Of a stretch of 64,000 nt of DNA, positions 57,825 to 64,000 are shown one piece after another. The notes below the pieces were generated by a model. It saw only the letters and a list, made by a program, of their open reading frames with translations. It did not search any database and was not told the DNA's origin. This DNA is from Streptomyces antarcticus (GTDB taxonomy: Bacteria; Actinomycetota; Actinomycetes; Streptomycetales; Streptomycetaceae): positions 186,001-250,000 of the forward strand of contig NZ_JAPNLM010000005.1 of NCBI RefSeq assembly GCF_026627255.1. The letters are read 5' to 3'. A program made the translations under genes and the position numbers. The number at the start of each line of letters is the position of its first letter. Positions within the stretch are counted from its first letter, which is position 1.

Positions 57825-58457
57825 ATGGCAACCCCTCCTTCAAAAGCCGGCACCAAGGGCGTCCCGCGGGAGCACCGGCGGCTGCAGATGCTGGACGCCG
57901 CCACGGAGGAGTTCGGCACCCGCGGCTACGCGGCCGCGTCGCTCCCCTCCATCGCCGCGCGCGTCGGTGTCACCAAGACGTTGCTGCACCAGTACGTCGG
58001 CACCAAGGAAGACTTGTACCTCGCCTGCCTGGTCCCCGTCGGCGACCGGCTCCTGGACACGATCCGGGCCGCGATGGGGCCGGACGGGACCGCGCCGCAC
58101 ACGCCGCTGCGCGTGCTCCACAGCATCTTCACCGCCCTGGAGGGGCGCCGGGAGGCGTGGTTCGTCCTGTACGACACCACCCTGCCGCCCGGCGGCGAGG
58201 CCGCACGCCGGGCGGCAGGGTACTGGGCGGCCATCGACCGGCTCGCCGCCGGCGGCACCGCCGAACTGCTGCGCGCGACCGGATCCACCGACCCGCTGGA
58301 CGCCGACGCGCTCAAGTACGTCTGGCGGGACCTGGTCGCCACCCTCGTCCGCTGGTGGGTCAAGCACCCGGAGCAGACCCCGGAGGCCATGACGCAGCGC
58401 TGCGCGCGCCTGTTCGCGGCTGCCGCGGGCCTCACTTCCGACGGCCGCTCCGGCTGA
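57825..58457 (+). CDS. TetR-family transcriptional regulator
   Basis: This 210-residue TetR has an N-terminal HTH (LQMLDAATEEFGTRGYAAAS, ~20-65, with ARVGVTKTLLHQYVGTKEDL) and an all-helical ligand domain. It likely represses itself and the divergent FAD-oxidoreductase gene through the operator at 57784-57803. The target gene is now a fragment, so the ligand-response role may be vestigial. Confidence 0.9.
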   Translation: MATPPSKAGTKGVPREHRRLQMLDAATEEFGTRGYAAASLPSIAARVGVTKTLLHQYVGTKEDLYLACLVPVGDRLLDTIRAAMGPDGTAPHTPLRVLHSIFTALEGRREAWFVLYDTTLPPGGEAARRAAGYWAAIDRLAAGGTAELLRATGSTDPLDADALKYVWRDLVATLVRWWVKHPEQTPEAMTQRCARLFAAAAGLTSDGRSG

Positions 58458-58672
58458 ATCCGGGGCTCGGGCAGCATCCCGGGCTCCGCGCGGGCGGGGT
58501 GTGGGGTGCCGGGTGTGGGGTGCGGGGTGCCGGCGGGGGCGGGGCCGGGGGCCCCTCCGCCCGATCTGTGCTCCGCGCGGAACCGGGTCATCATGGCCAG
58601 GAGACCGGCGGGCCCTGCGGGCGGTCGCCGGGCCTGCCTGGCGGCACGGCCGAGTGGAGGTGGCTCGTACGC

Positions 58673-58768
58673 ATGGACGAATCACGCAAGGCCTGGATGA
58701 CGATCGGCGTCGTCGTCGCCGTCATCCTCCTGAACCTCCTCGCCATCGTTCTGATGAACACGGTCTGA
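58673..58768 (+). CDS. Small single-pass membrane protein (31 aa)
   Basis: MDESRKAWMTIGVVVAVILL continues as a single hydrophobic helix to MNTV. GGAGG lies about 10 bases before the ATG. Such tiny membrane proteins are common in Streptomyces and often missed. No homology can be named; it may be a membrane modulator or a short leader. The preceding 58485-58560 is low-complexity GGGGTG sequence. Confidence 0.55.
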   Translation: MDESRKAWMTIGVVVAVILLNLLAIVLMNTV

Positions 58769-59385
58769 CGCCGGCCGCGTAACGGCCGATCGAGGGCCCT
58801 GGACCACGGGTCGCGGGGGCGGGCCCGGCTCCAACGCGGCCGGCACCGTTCCCTGCCTGGGGGGCCCGGGGGGTGCGTGCGCGGGCCAACTCCGATACGG
58901 ACACCCGTGCCACTGCGGACCGTCACCTCGACCGACCGCAGTTCGGTGCCACCGCAGTTCGATGCCCACGCAGTTCGGTGCCACCGAAGCTCGGTTCAGC
59001 CGAGACCGAAGTTTCCGTGCTGCCCGTCCCCGTGCCGAGAGTGAGGGCCGGGCCGACGAGTTCCGACGCGCCGCCCGAGCGGTCCACGAGCCGCGTGGGG
59101 GCACCCTGCGGCGGCAGCGCGAAAGCCCGCAGGACCGGAGCCGGAGCCGCCGCGGCGGCTCGCGTCCGTGCCCGGATTTCCATCCTGTCTCCCGTCATGG
59201 TTGACGCTCAATCAAGTCACGTTGCACATAAGGCTGTTCAGTGGTCCATCACCTCGGCAGGAAAGGCTGCTCGGGCCCTTGCCGTGTCGCTCCGGTTCGC
59301 GAATGATGCTCCGGGCGCGTCGGTCGCCGGTGGCCGCGACGCGCTCGCCCGCCACGTTCGAACTGGACCGCTCAGGAGGCCTGTT
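58769..59385. other. Region without a supported gene, containing 16-bp tandem repeats
   Basis: 617 bp between the small membrane protein and the NPP1 gene. A unit near CGCAGTTCGGTGCCAC recurs at 58937, 58953 and 58969, then decays. The last ~180 bp should hold the NPP1 promoter. I see no RNA gene. Confidence 0.5.
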
Positions 59386-60153
59386 GTGTGGACGAACCGC
59401 CCCATCCAGAGATCGTTGGTGGTCGTCGGCGCCGCCCTCGCGCTGGTCGTCGCTGTTCCGCAGGTAGCCTTCGCGGCCCCGCCCCCGGCGCTTCCCTCCC
59501 AGGCCGAAGCGATCGAGCTGACCTTCCAGCCGGCCTACGACTACGACACGGACGGGTGCTACCCGACACCCGCCATAGGCCCCGGCGGAGTTCTGAACCC
59601 CGGGCTCAAACCCACCGGCGCCCTCAACGGGAATTGCAGGGACGCCTCGGACCTCGAGAACACCAACGGATACTCCCGCTGGACCTGCAACAACGGCTGG
59701 TGCGCCGTGATCTACGGGCTGTACTTCGAGAAGGACCAGGCGATCCCCGGGATCAGCCTCGGCGGCCACCGCCACGACTGGGAACACGTCGTGGTGTGGA
59801 TCCAGGGAAACGAGGCCAAGTACGTGGCGACCTCCGCCCACGGCGACTTCGACCTCCACGCGCGCGACCAGATCCGCTGGGACGGAACCCACCCCAAGAT
59901 CGTCTACCACAAGGACGGCGCCGGCACGCACTGCTTCCGTGCGGCGAACACCAACGACGAACCGCCCGAGAACCACCGCCGCGCCTGGCAGTTCCCTGCG
60001 CTCGTCGGCTGGGCCGGCTACCCCGCGAACCTGCGGGACAAGCTCACCCAGGCCGATTTCGGCAGTGCGCACTTCGGTCTGAAGGACGGCTCCTTCGCCT
60101 CCCACCTGGCCAAGGCCAAGCCGGCGGGCATTCCCTTCGACCCGTACGCGTAG
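59386..60153 (+). CDS. Secreted NPP1-family necrosis-inducing-type protein
   Basis: This 255-residue protein has a signal peptide (RSLVVVGAALALVVAVPQVAFA, residues ~9-30) and an NPP1 (NLP) domain with the conserved heptapeptide region GGHRHDWEHVVVW (~126). The GTG at 59386 follows AGGAGG by six bases, which decides the start. NLPs bind plant sphingolipids and can be cytolytic, or non-cytolytic in many saprophytes. A conserved metal-binding pocket around HRHDWE supports folding. The stop TAG is followed in the same frame by a GH114 remnant. Confidence 0.92.
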   Translation: MWTNRPIQRSLVVVGAALALVVAVPQVAFAAPPPALPSQAEAIELTFQPAYDYDTDGCYPTPAIGPGGVLNPGLKPTGALNGNCRDASDLENTNGYSRWTCNNGWCAVIYGLYFEKDQAIPGISLGGHRHDWEHVVVWIQGNEAKYVATSAHGDFDLHARDQIRWDGTHPKIVYHKDGAGTHCFRAANTNDEPPENHRRAWQFPALVGWAGYPANLRDKLTQADFGSAHFGLKDGSFASHLAKAKPAGIPFDPYA

Positions 60154-60213
60154 CCGGGCGGCGATCGGCCGCTCCCCGCCCCGCCGGCCTCCCCGTCCCG
60201 CCGACAGGCCCAG

Positions 60214-60570
60214 CCCGACTCCCTCGGCTGGTGGCAGAAGAACCACCCCGACCTGGTACTGCGCGACGGCGCCAAGAAGCCCGTCATCGACGAGGACTGG
60301 GGCGAGGCGCTCCTCGACACGTCCACCGCCGACAAGCGCTCCCGCCTCGCGAAGGCCGGCTTCGACTTCGCGGTGGCCGAGGAGTGCGGCCAGTACGAGG
60401 AGTGCGGGGACTTCGCCAAGGCCTACGCGAACCGCGTGTTCGTCATCGAGTACGAGGCCTCGGGCTACAGCCGCGCCTGCTCCGCCTGGGGCGCGAAGCT
60501 CGCCATCGTCCAGCGCGACCTGGACGTCTCCGCCGCGGGCTCGGGCGGATACCGCTACCGGTCCTGCTGA
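60214..60570 (+). pseudogene. GH114 (endo-alpha-1,4-polygalactosaminidase-type) gene remnant with internal deletion
   Basis: The open stretch has no start codon. It begins mid-protein with DSLGWWQKNHPDLVLRDGAK and VIDEDWGEALLDTSTADKRS, then jumps to KAGFDFAVAEECGQYEECGD and the true C-terminus GSGGYRYRSC. The middle ~80 residues, including the active-site region (EPDN type), are missing, as are the signal peptide and the first third. It is in the same frame as the NPP1 gene but after its stop. It cannot encode an active glycosidase. Assembly collapse is the alternative. Confidence 0.75.
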
Positions 60571-60776
60571 ATGGCCGACCGTCCTGCCGCCCGGGCGCCC
60601 GCCCGCCCGGGCGGGGACGGGGACGGTCGCCGGGCGCGGGCTCCCGTCCGCCGCCGGGAGCGGCCCCGCGGCGGCCCCGCGGCGGACTGAAGGAGGTGCG
60701 CCGGGGCGCCGTCGTCCTCGGGCCGTGCCGGTTCCGGCCGACGGGGTGGCGTCCGCCGCGTCAGGGCCGACTCGCC

Positions 60777-61358
60777 TCAGATGAGGGTGCGTTCGATCCG
60801 GCTGAGCATCGCCGTCCTGCCGAGATCGCCGTCCTCGTCCGCCTCCGAGGCCGGGGGTGCGGCGTGCTGCCGCTGCTCGGCGTTGCCCATCCGCTGGGCG
60901 AGGAGGTAGGCGATGATCTCCGCCTCCTGCTCCTGGACGTCGTCGTAGGCCGCGCGCAGGAGCATGTCGCGTACGAGCGCGGGGTCGAGGTTCGGGAAGA
61001 GGAGCCGGGAGGCGGTCTCGTCCAGACCGCCCGCCCCCCGATGGCAGCAGATGATGTGGCCGAGCTCGTGCAGGACGATGTGCTCCTGATGTGCGCCGGT
61101 CGTGTTGGCGTCGTGGAAGATGAGGTCCTCGTCGCGTGCGGCGACCCACATGCCGCACGGATGCGACGAGGGCATCCGCATCGGGACCAGCGTGATCGGA
61201 CGCTGGCGCACCTCACCGAGGTGGCGGCACAGTTCGGCCAGGTCGGCCACCTCGGGGAGGCCGAGGCCGGCGAGCCGCCGGGCGCCGGCCTTCCGGAGCT
61301 TCTTGAGCTGGCTGCGGCGGTCCTGGCCGGCCGACCGCCCCTTCCAGATGCCCCTCAT
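60777..61358 (-). CDS. ImmA/IrrE-family metallo-endopeptidase
   Basis: This 193-residue protein has the zinc motif HELGH (~99, in HIVLHELGHIICCH) and a downstream Glu (EQEAEIIAYLLAQRM). Partner proteins of this family cleave XRE-type repressors. The ATG overlaps the XRE gene stop (ATGA), so the pair is coupled. It probably inactivates its partner repressor in response to an unknown signal. The C-terminal tail is acidic. Confidence 0.9.
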   Translation of the reverse strand: MRGIWKGRSAGQDRRSQLKKLRKAGARRLAGLGLPEVADLAELCRHLGEVRQRPITLVPMRMPSSHPCGMWVAARDEDLIFHDANTTGAHQEHIVLHELGHIICCHRGAGGLDETASRLLFPNLDPALVRDMLLRAAYDDVQEQEAEIIAYLLAQRMGNAEQRQHAAPPASEADEDGDLGRTAMLSRIERTLI

Positions 61359-61807
61359 GACGGGGACGGGGACGGGGAGTCGGTGACGGGGGGGAGGCCC
61401 TGCATCTGCCGGTACTGGTCCATGATGGCCGTGATGGCCTGGAGGTTCTCCTTCTTCATCCCGGCGGCCCGCATCGCCACGGCGCGGACCCCCGACTGTC
61501 GCAGCGCCTCGACGGCGGCGAGCTCGCCGAGCACCGACTCGGCGACCTTCTCGTCGAAGAAGTACGCGACCGAAACGCCGAAGAAGCGCGCCAGGGCGGC
61601 CAGGAGGTCGGGTGAGGGGTTGGCCCGCTTGCCCGTCCGCAGCTGCGACAGATACACGCCCCCGACCTTGAGTTCGGGGTTGGCCCGCTTCAGTTCCTCC
61701 GCCACCTCGGCATTGGTCCAGTGCTTGCCCTTGGGACGAACCGTTTTGAACAGGTCGTCGAGGCGCACTGCGAGCAGGGGCCGGTCTCCACTCTCGGCAT
61801 CGGTCAT
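61355..61807 (-). CDS. XRE-family transcriptional repressor paired with ImmA peptidase
   Basis: This 150-residue protein has an XRE HTH (~15-85: TNAEVAEELKRANPELKVGG, VYLSQLRTGKRANPSPDLLA, ALARFFGVSVAYFF) and a Pro/Ser C-terminus ending SPSPSPS. It is encoded with the protease gene and has a perfect inverted repeat 25 bp upstream of its start (61832-61860) that may be its own operator. The regulated genes are not otherwise evident in this window. Confidence 0.9.
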   Translation of the reverse strand: MTDAESGDRPLLAVRLDDLFKTVRPKGKHWTNAEVAEELKRANPELKVGGVYLSQLRTGKRANPSPDLLAALARFFGVSVAYFFDEKVAESVLGELAAVEALRQSGVRAVAMRAAGMKKENLQAITAIMDQYRQMQGLPPVTDSPSPSPS

Positions 61808-61831
61808 GGTGAATCATCCTCCGTCGCCCCC

Positions 61832-61860
61832 TGGCGCATAGCCCTTGGCTATGCGCCAGT
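61832..61860. promoter_or_regulatory. Operator palindrome before the XRE-ImmA operon
   Basis: CTGGCGCATAGCC and GGCTATGCGCCAG form a perfect 13-bp inverted repeat with a CTT spacer, 25 bp upstream of the XRE start. Location and symmetry fit autorepression. Confidence 0.75.
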
Positions 61861-61980
61861 TTCACAGATTAGCGGTTGGTTGACAATTGGCCGGAACTCC
61901 GCCAACGTGGGGTCTCGCCGATAGCTGCCAGCTAACTCGACGTGCGGGGGGTTCGCCGAAGTGGCGGGTGGCGAAACGGA

Positions 61981-62013
61981 CTGGTCCGGCCCTCGGGGGA
62001 TGGGCCGGACCAG
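61981..62013. terminator. 12-bp hairpin
   Basis: CTGGTCCGGCCC pairs with GGGCCGGACCAG across a 9-nt loop. Possibly a terminator or structured leader; both flanking genes are on the minus strand, so it lies upstream of the XRE operon and downstream of the TetR-type gene. Confidence 0.6.
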
Positions 62014-62064
62014 TCCGGGCGGGAGCCCTCGTCCGGCCCGGCGAAAGCGGGCGGAACGGGGGAA

Positions 62065-62100
62065 CCCGCCCGGTTTGACGGGGGATGCAAACCGGGCGGG
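62065..62100. terminator. 13-bp hairpin after the TetR-type gene
   Basis: CCCGCCCGGTTTG pairs perfectly with CAAACCGGGCGGG with a 10-nt loop. It lies 165 bp after the minus-strand TetR-type gene and probably ends its transcript. Confidence 0.65.
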
Positions 62101-62265
62101 AGCTCTCAACTCGCGCTGTGAAGCCTACTGTAGGCGGCCGCTACTTTGGTGGGCCCGACGAGTTCCGCGGTGAGATTGTCCGTATCGCGGTCGTTGAACC
62201 CGCCGGCGTCGATGCCCGCGCCCCGCACGGGCCGCGATGCGGCGGGCCGTCCGGGTCAGCCGGGG

Positions 62266-62994
62266 TCAGCCGGCGCTTTCGCCCAGGGGTACCTCGAGCC
62301 CGATGCTCTCCGCGGCCACCGCGATGGCGTAGTCGAAGAACGCGGCCTCGTCCCTGACGCTGTCGTGGGTACGGCTGAAGACCTGGAACACCAGCAGACC
62401 GATCAGGTTGCTCCACAGGACGATGCCGCGCTCGATGATGTCCGAGAACGGCGCCCCAGGCGTGCCCCCGAAGAGTTCCACGGCCGCCGGCAGGAGCAGT
62501 GGCGGACCGGGCACGGCCCGGCGTGGCGGGGTGAGCTCGCCGCCCTCCAGAGCCGCGCGCACGATCCCCCCGAGGACCGCGGGCGTGCGCGAGGCGGGCG
62601 CGATGGTGTCGTGCGGGGCGTGGTAGCCCGGGACGGGCGAGCCGTAGATCAGTGTGAACTCGGCGGGGTGGTCGAAGGACCACTCGCGGAGCGCGCGGGT
62701 GACCGCGAGGAGGCGCGCGCCCGCCGATGCCCGGGCGTTCGCGGCGGCCGCGTCGGTCCGCTCCATGGCGGCGCCGGACCCGTTGTAGGCGTCGATGACC
62801 AATGCCGTCAACAGGTCGTCCCGGTGCGGGAAGAGGGCCGCGACGTCGGAAGTGGCAAGTCCGCTCTCGCGCGTCACAACCTCCGGCGACAGGCCTCCGG
62901 CCCCCACCTTCACCAGCTGTTGACGCGCGGCGTCCTTGATCACTGCCGCGAGCGTCACGCTGCCGGCGGTCGAACTCGTTGCGGGAACGTCCAT
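62266..62994 (-). CDS. TetR-family transcriptional regulator
   Basis: This 242-residue regulator has an N-terminal HTH of slightly divergent form (IKDAARQQLVKVGAGGLSPE, ESGLATSDVAALFPHRDDLL) and a long C-terminal domain including LREWSFDHPAEFTLIYGSPV, typical of a TetR_C group common in actinobacteria. The adjacent genes offer no clear target. GTG and ATG alternatives near 62994 do not change the domain. Confidence 0.87.
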   Translation of the reverse strand: MDVPATSSTAGSVTLAAVIKDAARQQLVKVGAGGLSPEVVTRESGLATSDVAALFPHRDDLLTALVIDAYNGSGAAMERTDAAAANARASAGARLLAVTRALREWSFDHPAEFTLIYGSPVPGYHAPHDTIAPASRTPAVLGGIVRAALEGGELTPPRRAVPGPPLLLPAAVELFGGTPGAPFSDIIERGIVLWSNLIGLLVFQVFSRTHDSVRDEAAFFDYAIAVAAESIGLEVPLGESAG

Positions 62995-63269
62995 ACCGGA
63001 ACCGTACCCGGCGACGACAACGGCCCTACGCGGAGCCCTTCTTGCGCGGGGTGGAACCCCGGGACGCCTCCACCGCCACGCGCCGGACCGACTGCCACGG
63101 CTTCGGCGCCGGCCAGTCCCTCTGCTTCACCTCCTGACGCACACCCCCGACGTGAGGGCCGGCCCCGGTGCGACAGCACCCGGACCGGCCCGCGCCCGCG
63201 TACCGCGCCCTGGCCGGCGGCCGCACGGGTACGGTCGTCGGGTCCCGCCCGACGTCGAAAGCGACCGCC

Positions 63270-63914
63270 GTGAACCCTCTGCCCGCGGACCCGACCGTGC
63301 TGCACCCGATCCCCGGCCAGCCGCGCGTGGTGCTCCTGAAGCCGCTGGTGACCTCGCCGCTGATCGAGGTCGGGGACTACTCCTACTACGACGACCCGGA
63401 CGACGCGACCGCGTTCGAGACCCGTAACGTGCTCTACCACTACGGACCGGAGCGGCTCATCATCGGGAAGTTCTGTGCCCTGGGCACCGGAGTGCGGTTC
63501 CTCATGAACGGCGCCAACCACCGCATGGACGGACCCTCCACCTTCCCGTTCCCGATCATGGGCGGCTCCTGGGCCGAGCACATCGACCTGATCACCGGAC
63601 TGCCGGGGCGGGGGGACACCGTGGTCGGCAACGACGTCTGGTGCGGCCACGGAGTCACGGTCATGCCCGGCGTGCGCATCGGGCACGGCGCGGTCGTCGC
63701 CTCCGGTTCCGTGGTGGTCGACGACGTCCCCGACTACGGCGTCGTCGGCGGCAACCCGGCCCGGCTCATCCGCAGCCGCCACAGCGACGCGGACATCGCG
63801 CGCCTGCTGTCCCTCGCCTGGTGGGACTGGCCCCCGGAGCACCTCACCGCACACGTGCGGGCCGTCATGTCCGGCACCGTCGACGACCTGGAGGCGGCCG
63901 CACCACAGGCCTGA
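63270..63914 (+). CDS. CatB-related xenobiotic O-acetyltransferase (left-handed beta-helix)
   Basis: This 214-residue hexapeptide-repeat acetyltransferase of the Vat/CatB type has YHYGPERLIIGKFCALGTGV, FLMNGANHRMDG with the catalytic His, VVGNDVWCGHGVTVMPGVRI and VVVDDVPDYGVVGGNPARLI. Such enzymes acetylate chloramphenicol, streptogramins, sugars or polysaccharide. The GTG at 63270 is chosen as the family begins there; a start at 63168 would add 34 low-complexity residues. The drug target is not known. Confidence 0.9.
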   Translation: MNPLPADPTVLHPIPGQPRVVLLKPLVTSPLIEVGDYSYYDDPDDATAFETRNVLYHYGPERLIIGKFCALGTGVRFLMNGANHRMDGPSTFPFPIMGGSWAEHIDLITGLPGRGDTVVGNDVWCGHGVTVMPGVRIGHGAVVASGSVVVDDVPDYGVVGGNPARLIRSRHSDADIARLLSLAWWDWPPEHLTAHVRAVMSGTVDDLEAAAPQA

Positions 63915-63965
63915 AGCGCAGGCCTGGAGCGCGGGCCTGGAGCGCAGGCCTGAACCGCAGGCCCG
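63914..63965. repeat. Short tandem repeats at the right edge
   Basis: A 14-15 bp unit like AGCGCAGGCCTGGA recurs about four times immediately after the acetyltransferase stop. No function is evident. The remaining 35 bp to the window end hold nothing recognisable. Confidence 0.65.
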
Positions 63966-64000
63966 CGGCTCATCCGGGAAGGTCGGCCAGGACGCCGGCG

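Larger units (their letters stand above)
61808..62265. other. 458-bp spacer with one operator-like palindrome and two hairpins
   Basis: No gene is supported. Elements visible are the palindrome at 61832-61860, TAGCTGCCAGCTA (61922-61934), and two hairpins (61981-62013, 62065-62100), each listed separately where strong. They separate the XRE operon from the TetR gene. Confidence 0.5.

Noticed and set aside
58923..59198. 91-codon minus-strand frame upstream of NPP1
   Set aside because: Its composition and repeat content follow the 16-bp tandem repeat; there is no ribosome site or recognisable domain.

Overview
The window is very GC-rich actinobacterial chromosome, almost certainly Streptomyces. 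The support is DmdR1/IdeR-type iron boxes, a conservon (CvnA-E-type operon), a WhiB protein, an F420-type oxidoreductase, many GTG/TTG starts and numerous 4-bp stop/start overlaps. I see no rRNA, tRNA, CRISPR array, insertion sequence or prophage gene.

Region 1 (1-16.3 kb) is a siderophore locus cut by the left edge. It holds the end of an NRPS, an MbtH protein, a two-subunit ABC exporter, a divergent ferric-siderophore uptake operon (two FecCD permeases and an ATPase), a YtcJ-like amidohydrolase, a 79-residue protein and an N-acetylglutamate-synthase-like GNAT. Next comes a convergent argC-argJ-argB-argD operon. Iron-box matches lie between exporter and permeases, before the GNAT and before argC. 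The inferred design is iron-controlled ornithine (or arginine) supply coupled to siderophore assembly, export and re-uptake. The argJ copy is odd: both ends are intact but about 250 internal residues, including the catalytic threonine region, are missing.

Region 2 (16.4-23.5 kb) has a secreted GH16 glucanase with a ricin-type lectin domain, a six-repeat secreted NHL propeller, a GlsB-type membrane protein and a copper group (CopC-CopD fusion, YcnI-like protein, membrane protein).

Region 3 (23.6-31.6 kb) has a GNAT, a frameshifted DUF4436 gene, a Tat-lipoprotein agmatine deiminase, a 5'-truncated sensor kinase followed by a frameshifted UBP zinc-finger gene, a hydroxybutyrate-dehydrogenase-like SDR, TerB and DedA. 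Apparent single-base indels concentrate between 24.3 and 28.4 kb.

Region 4 (31.9-39.6 kb) has an MHS-type transporter with a GAF/PucR regulator, a MarR regulator beside a membrane protein and an NmrA-type reductase, and a secreted subtilase after three stacked hairpins.

Region 5 (40.4-47.0 kb) is a candidate prenylated-tryptophan locus: a flavin monooxygenase convergent with a DMATS-family prenyltransferase, which sits just downstream of a conservon whose P450 lacks the usual ExxR.

Region 6 (47.7-64 kb) is mixed: F420 oxidoreductase, HAD phosphatase, YbdK ligase, stress PRC-barrel proteins, PoxB-like enzyme, DoxX, aldehyde dehydrogenase, STAS protein, WhiB, TetR regulators, an NPP1 necrosis-inducing-type protein, an XRE-ImmA pair and a CatB-type acetyltransferase. 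It also has two gene remnants: the first ~90 codons of an FAD oxidoreductase and a GH114 gene lacking its middle.
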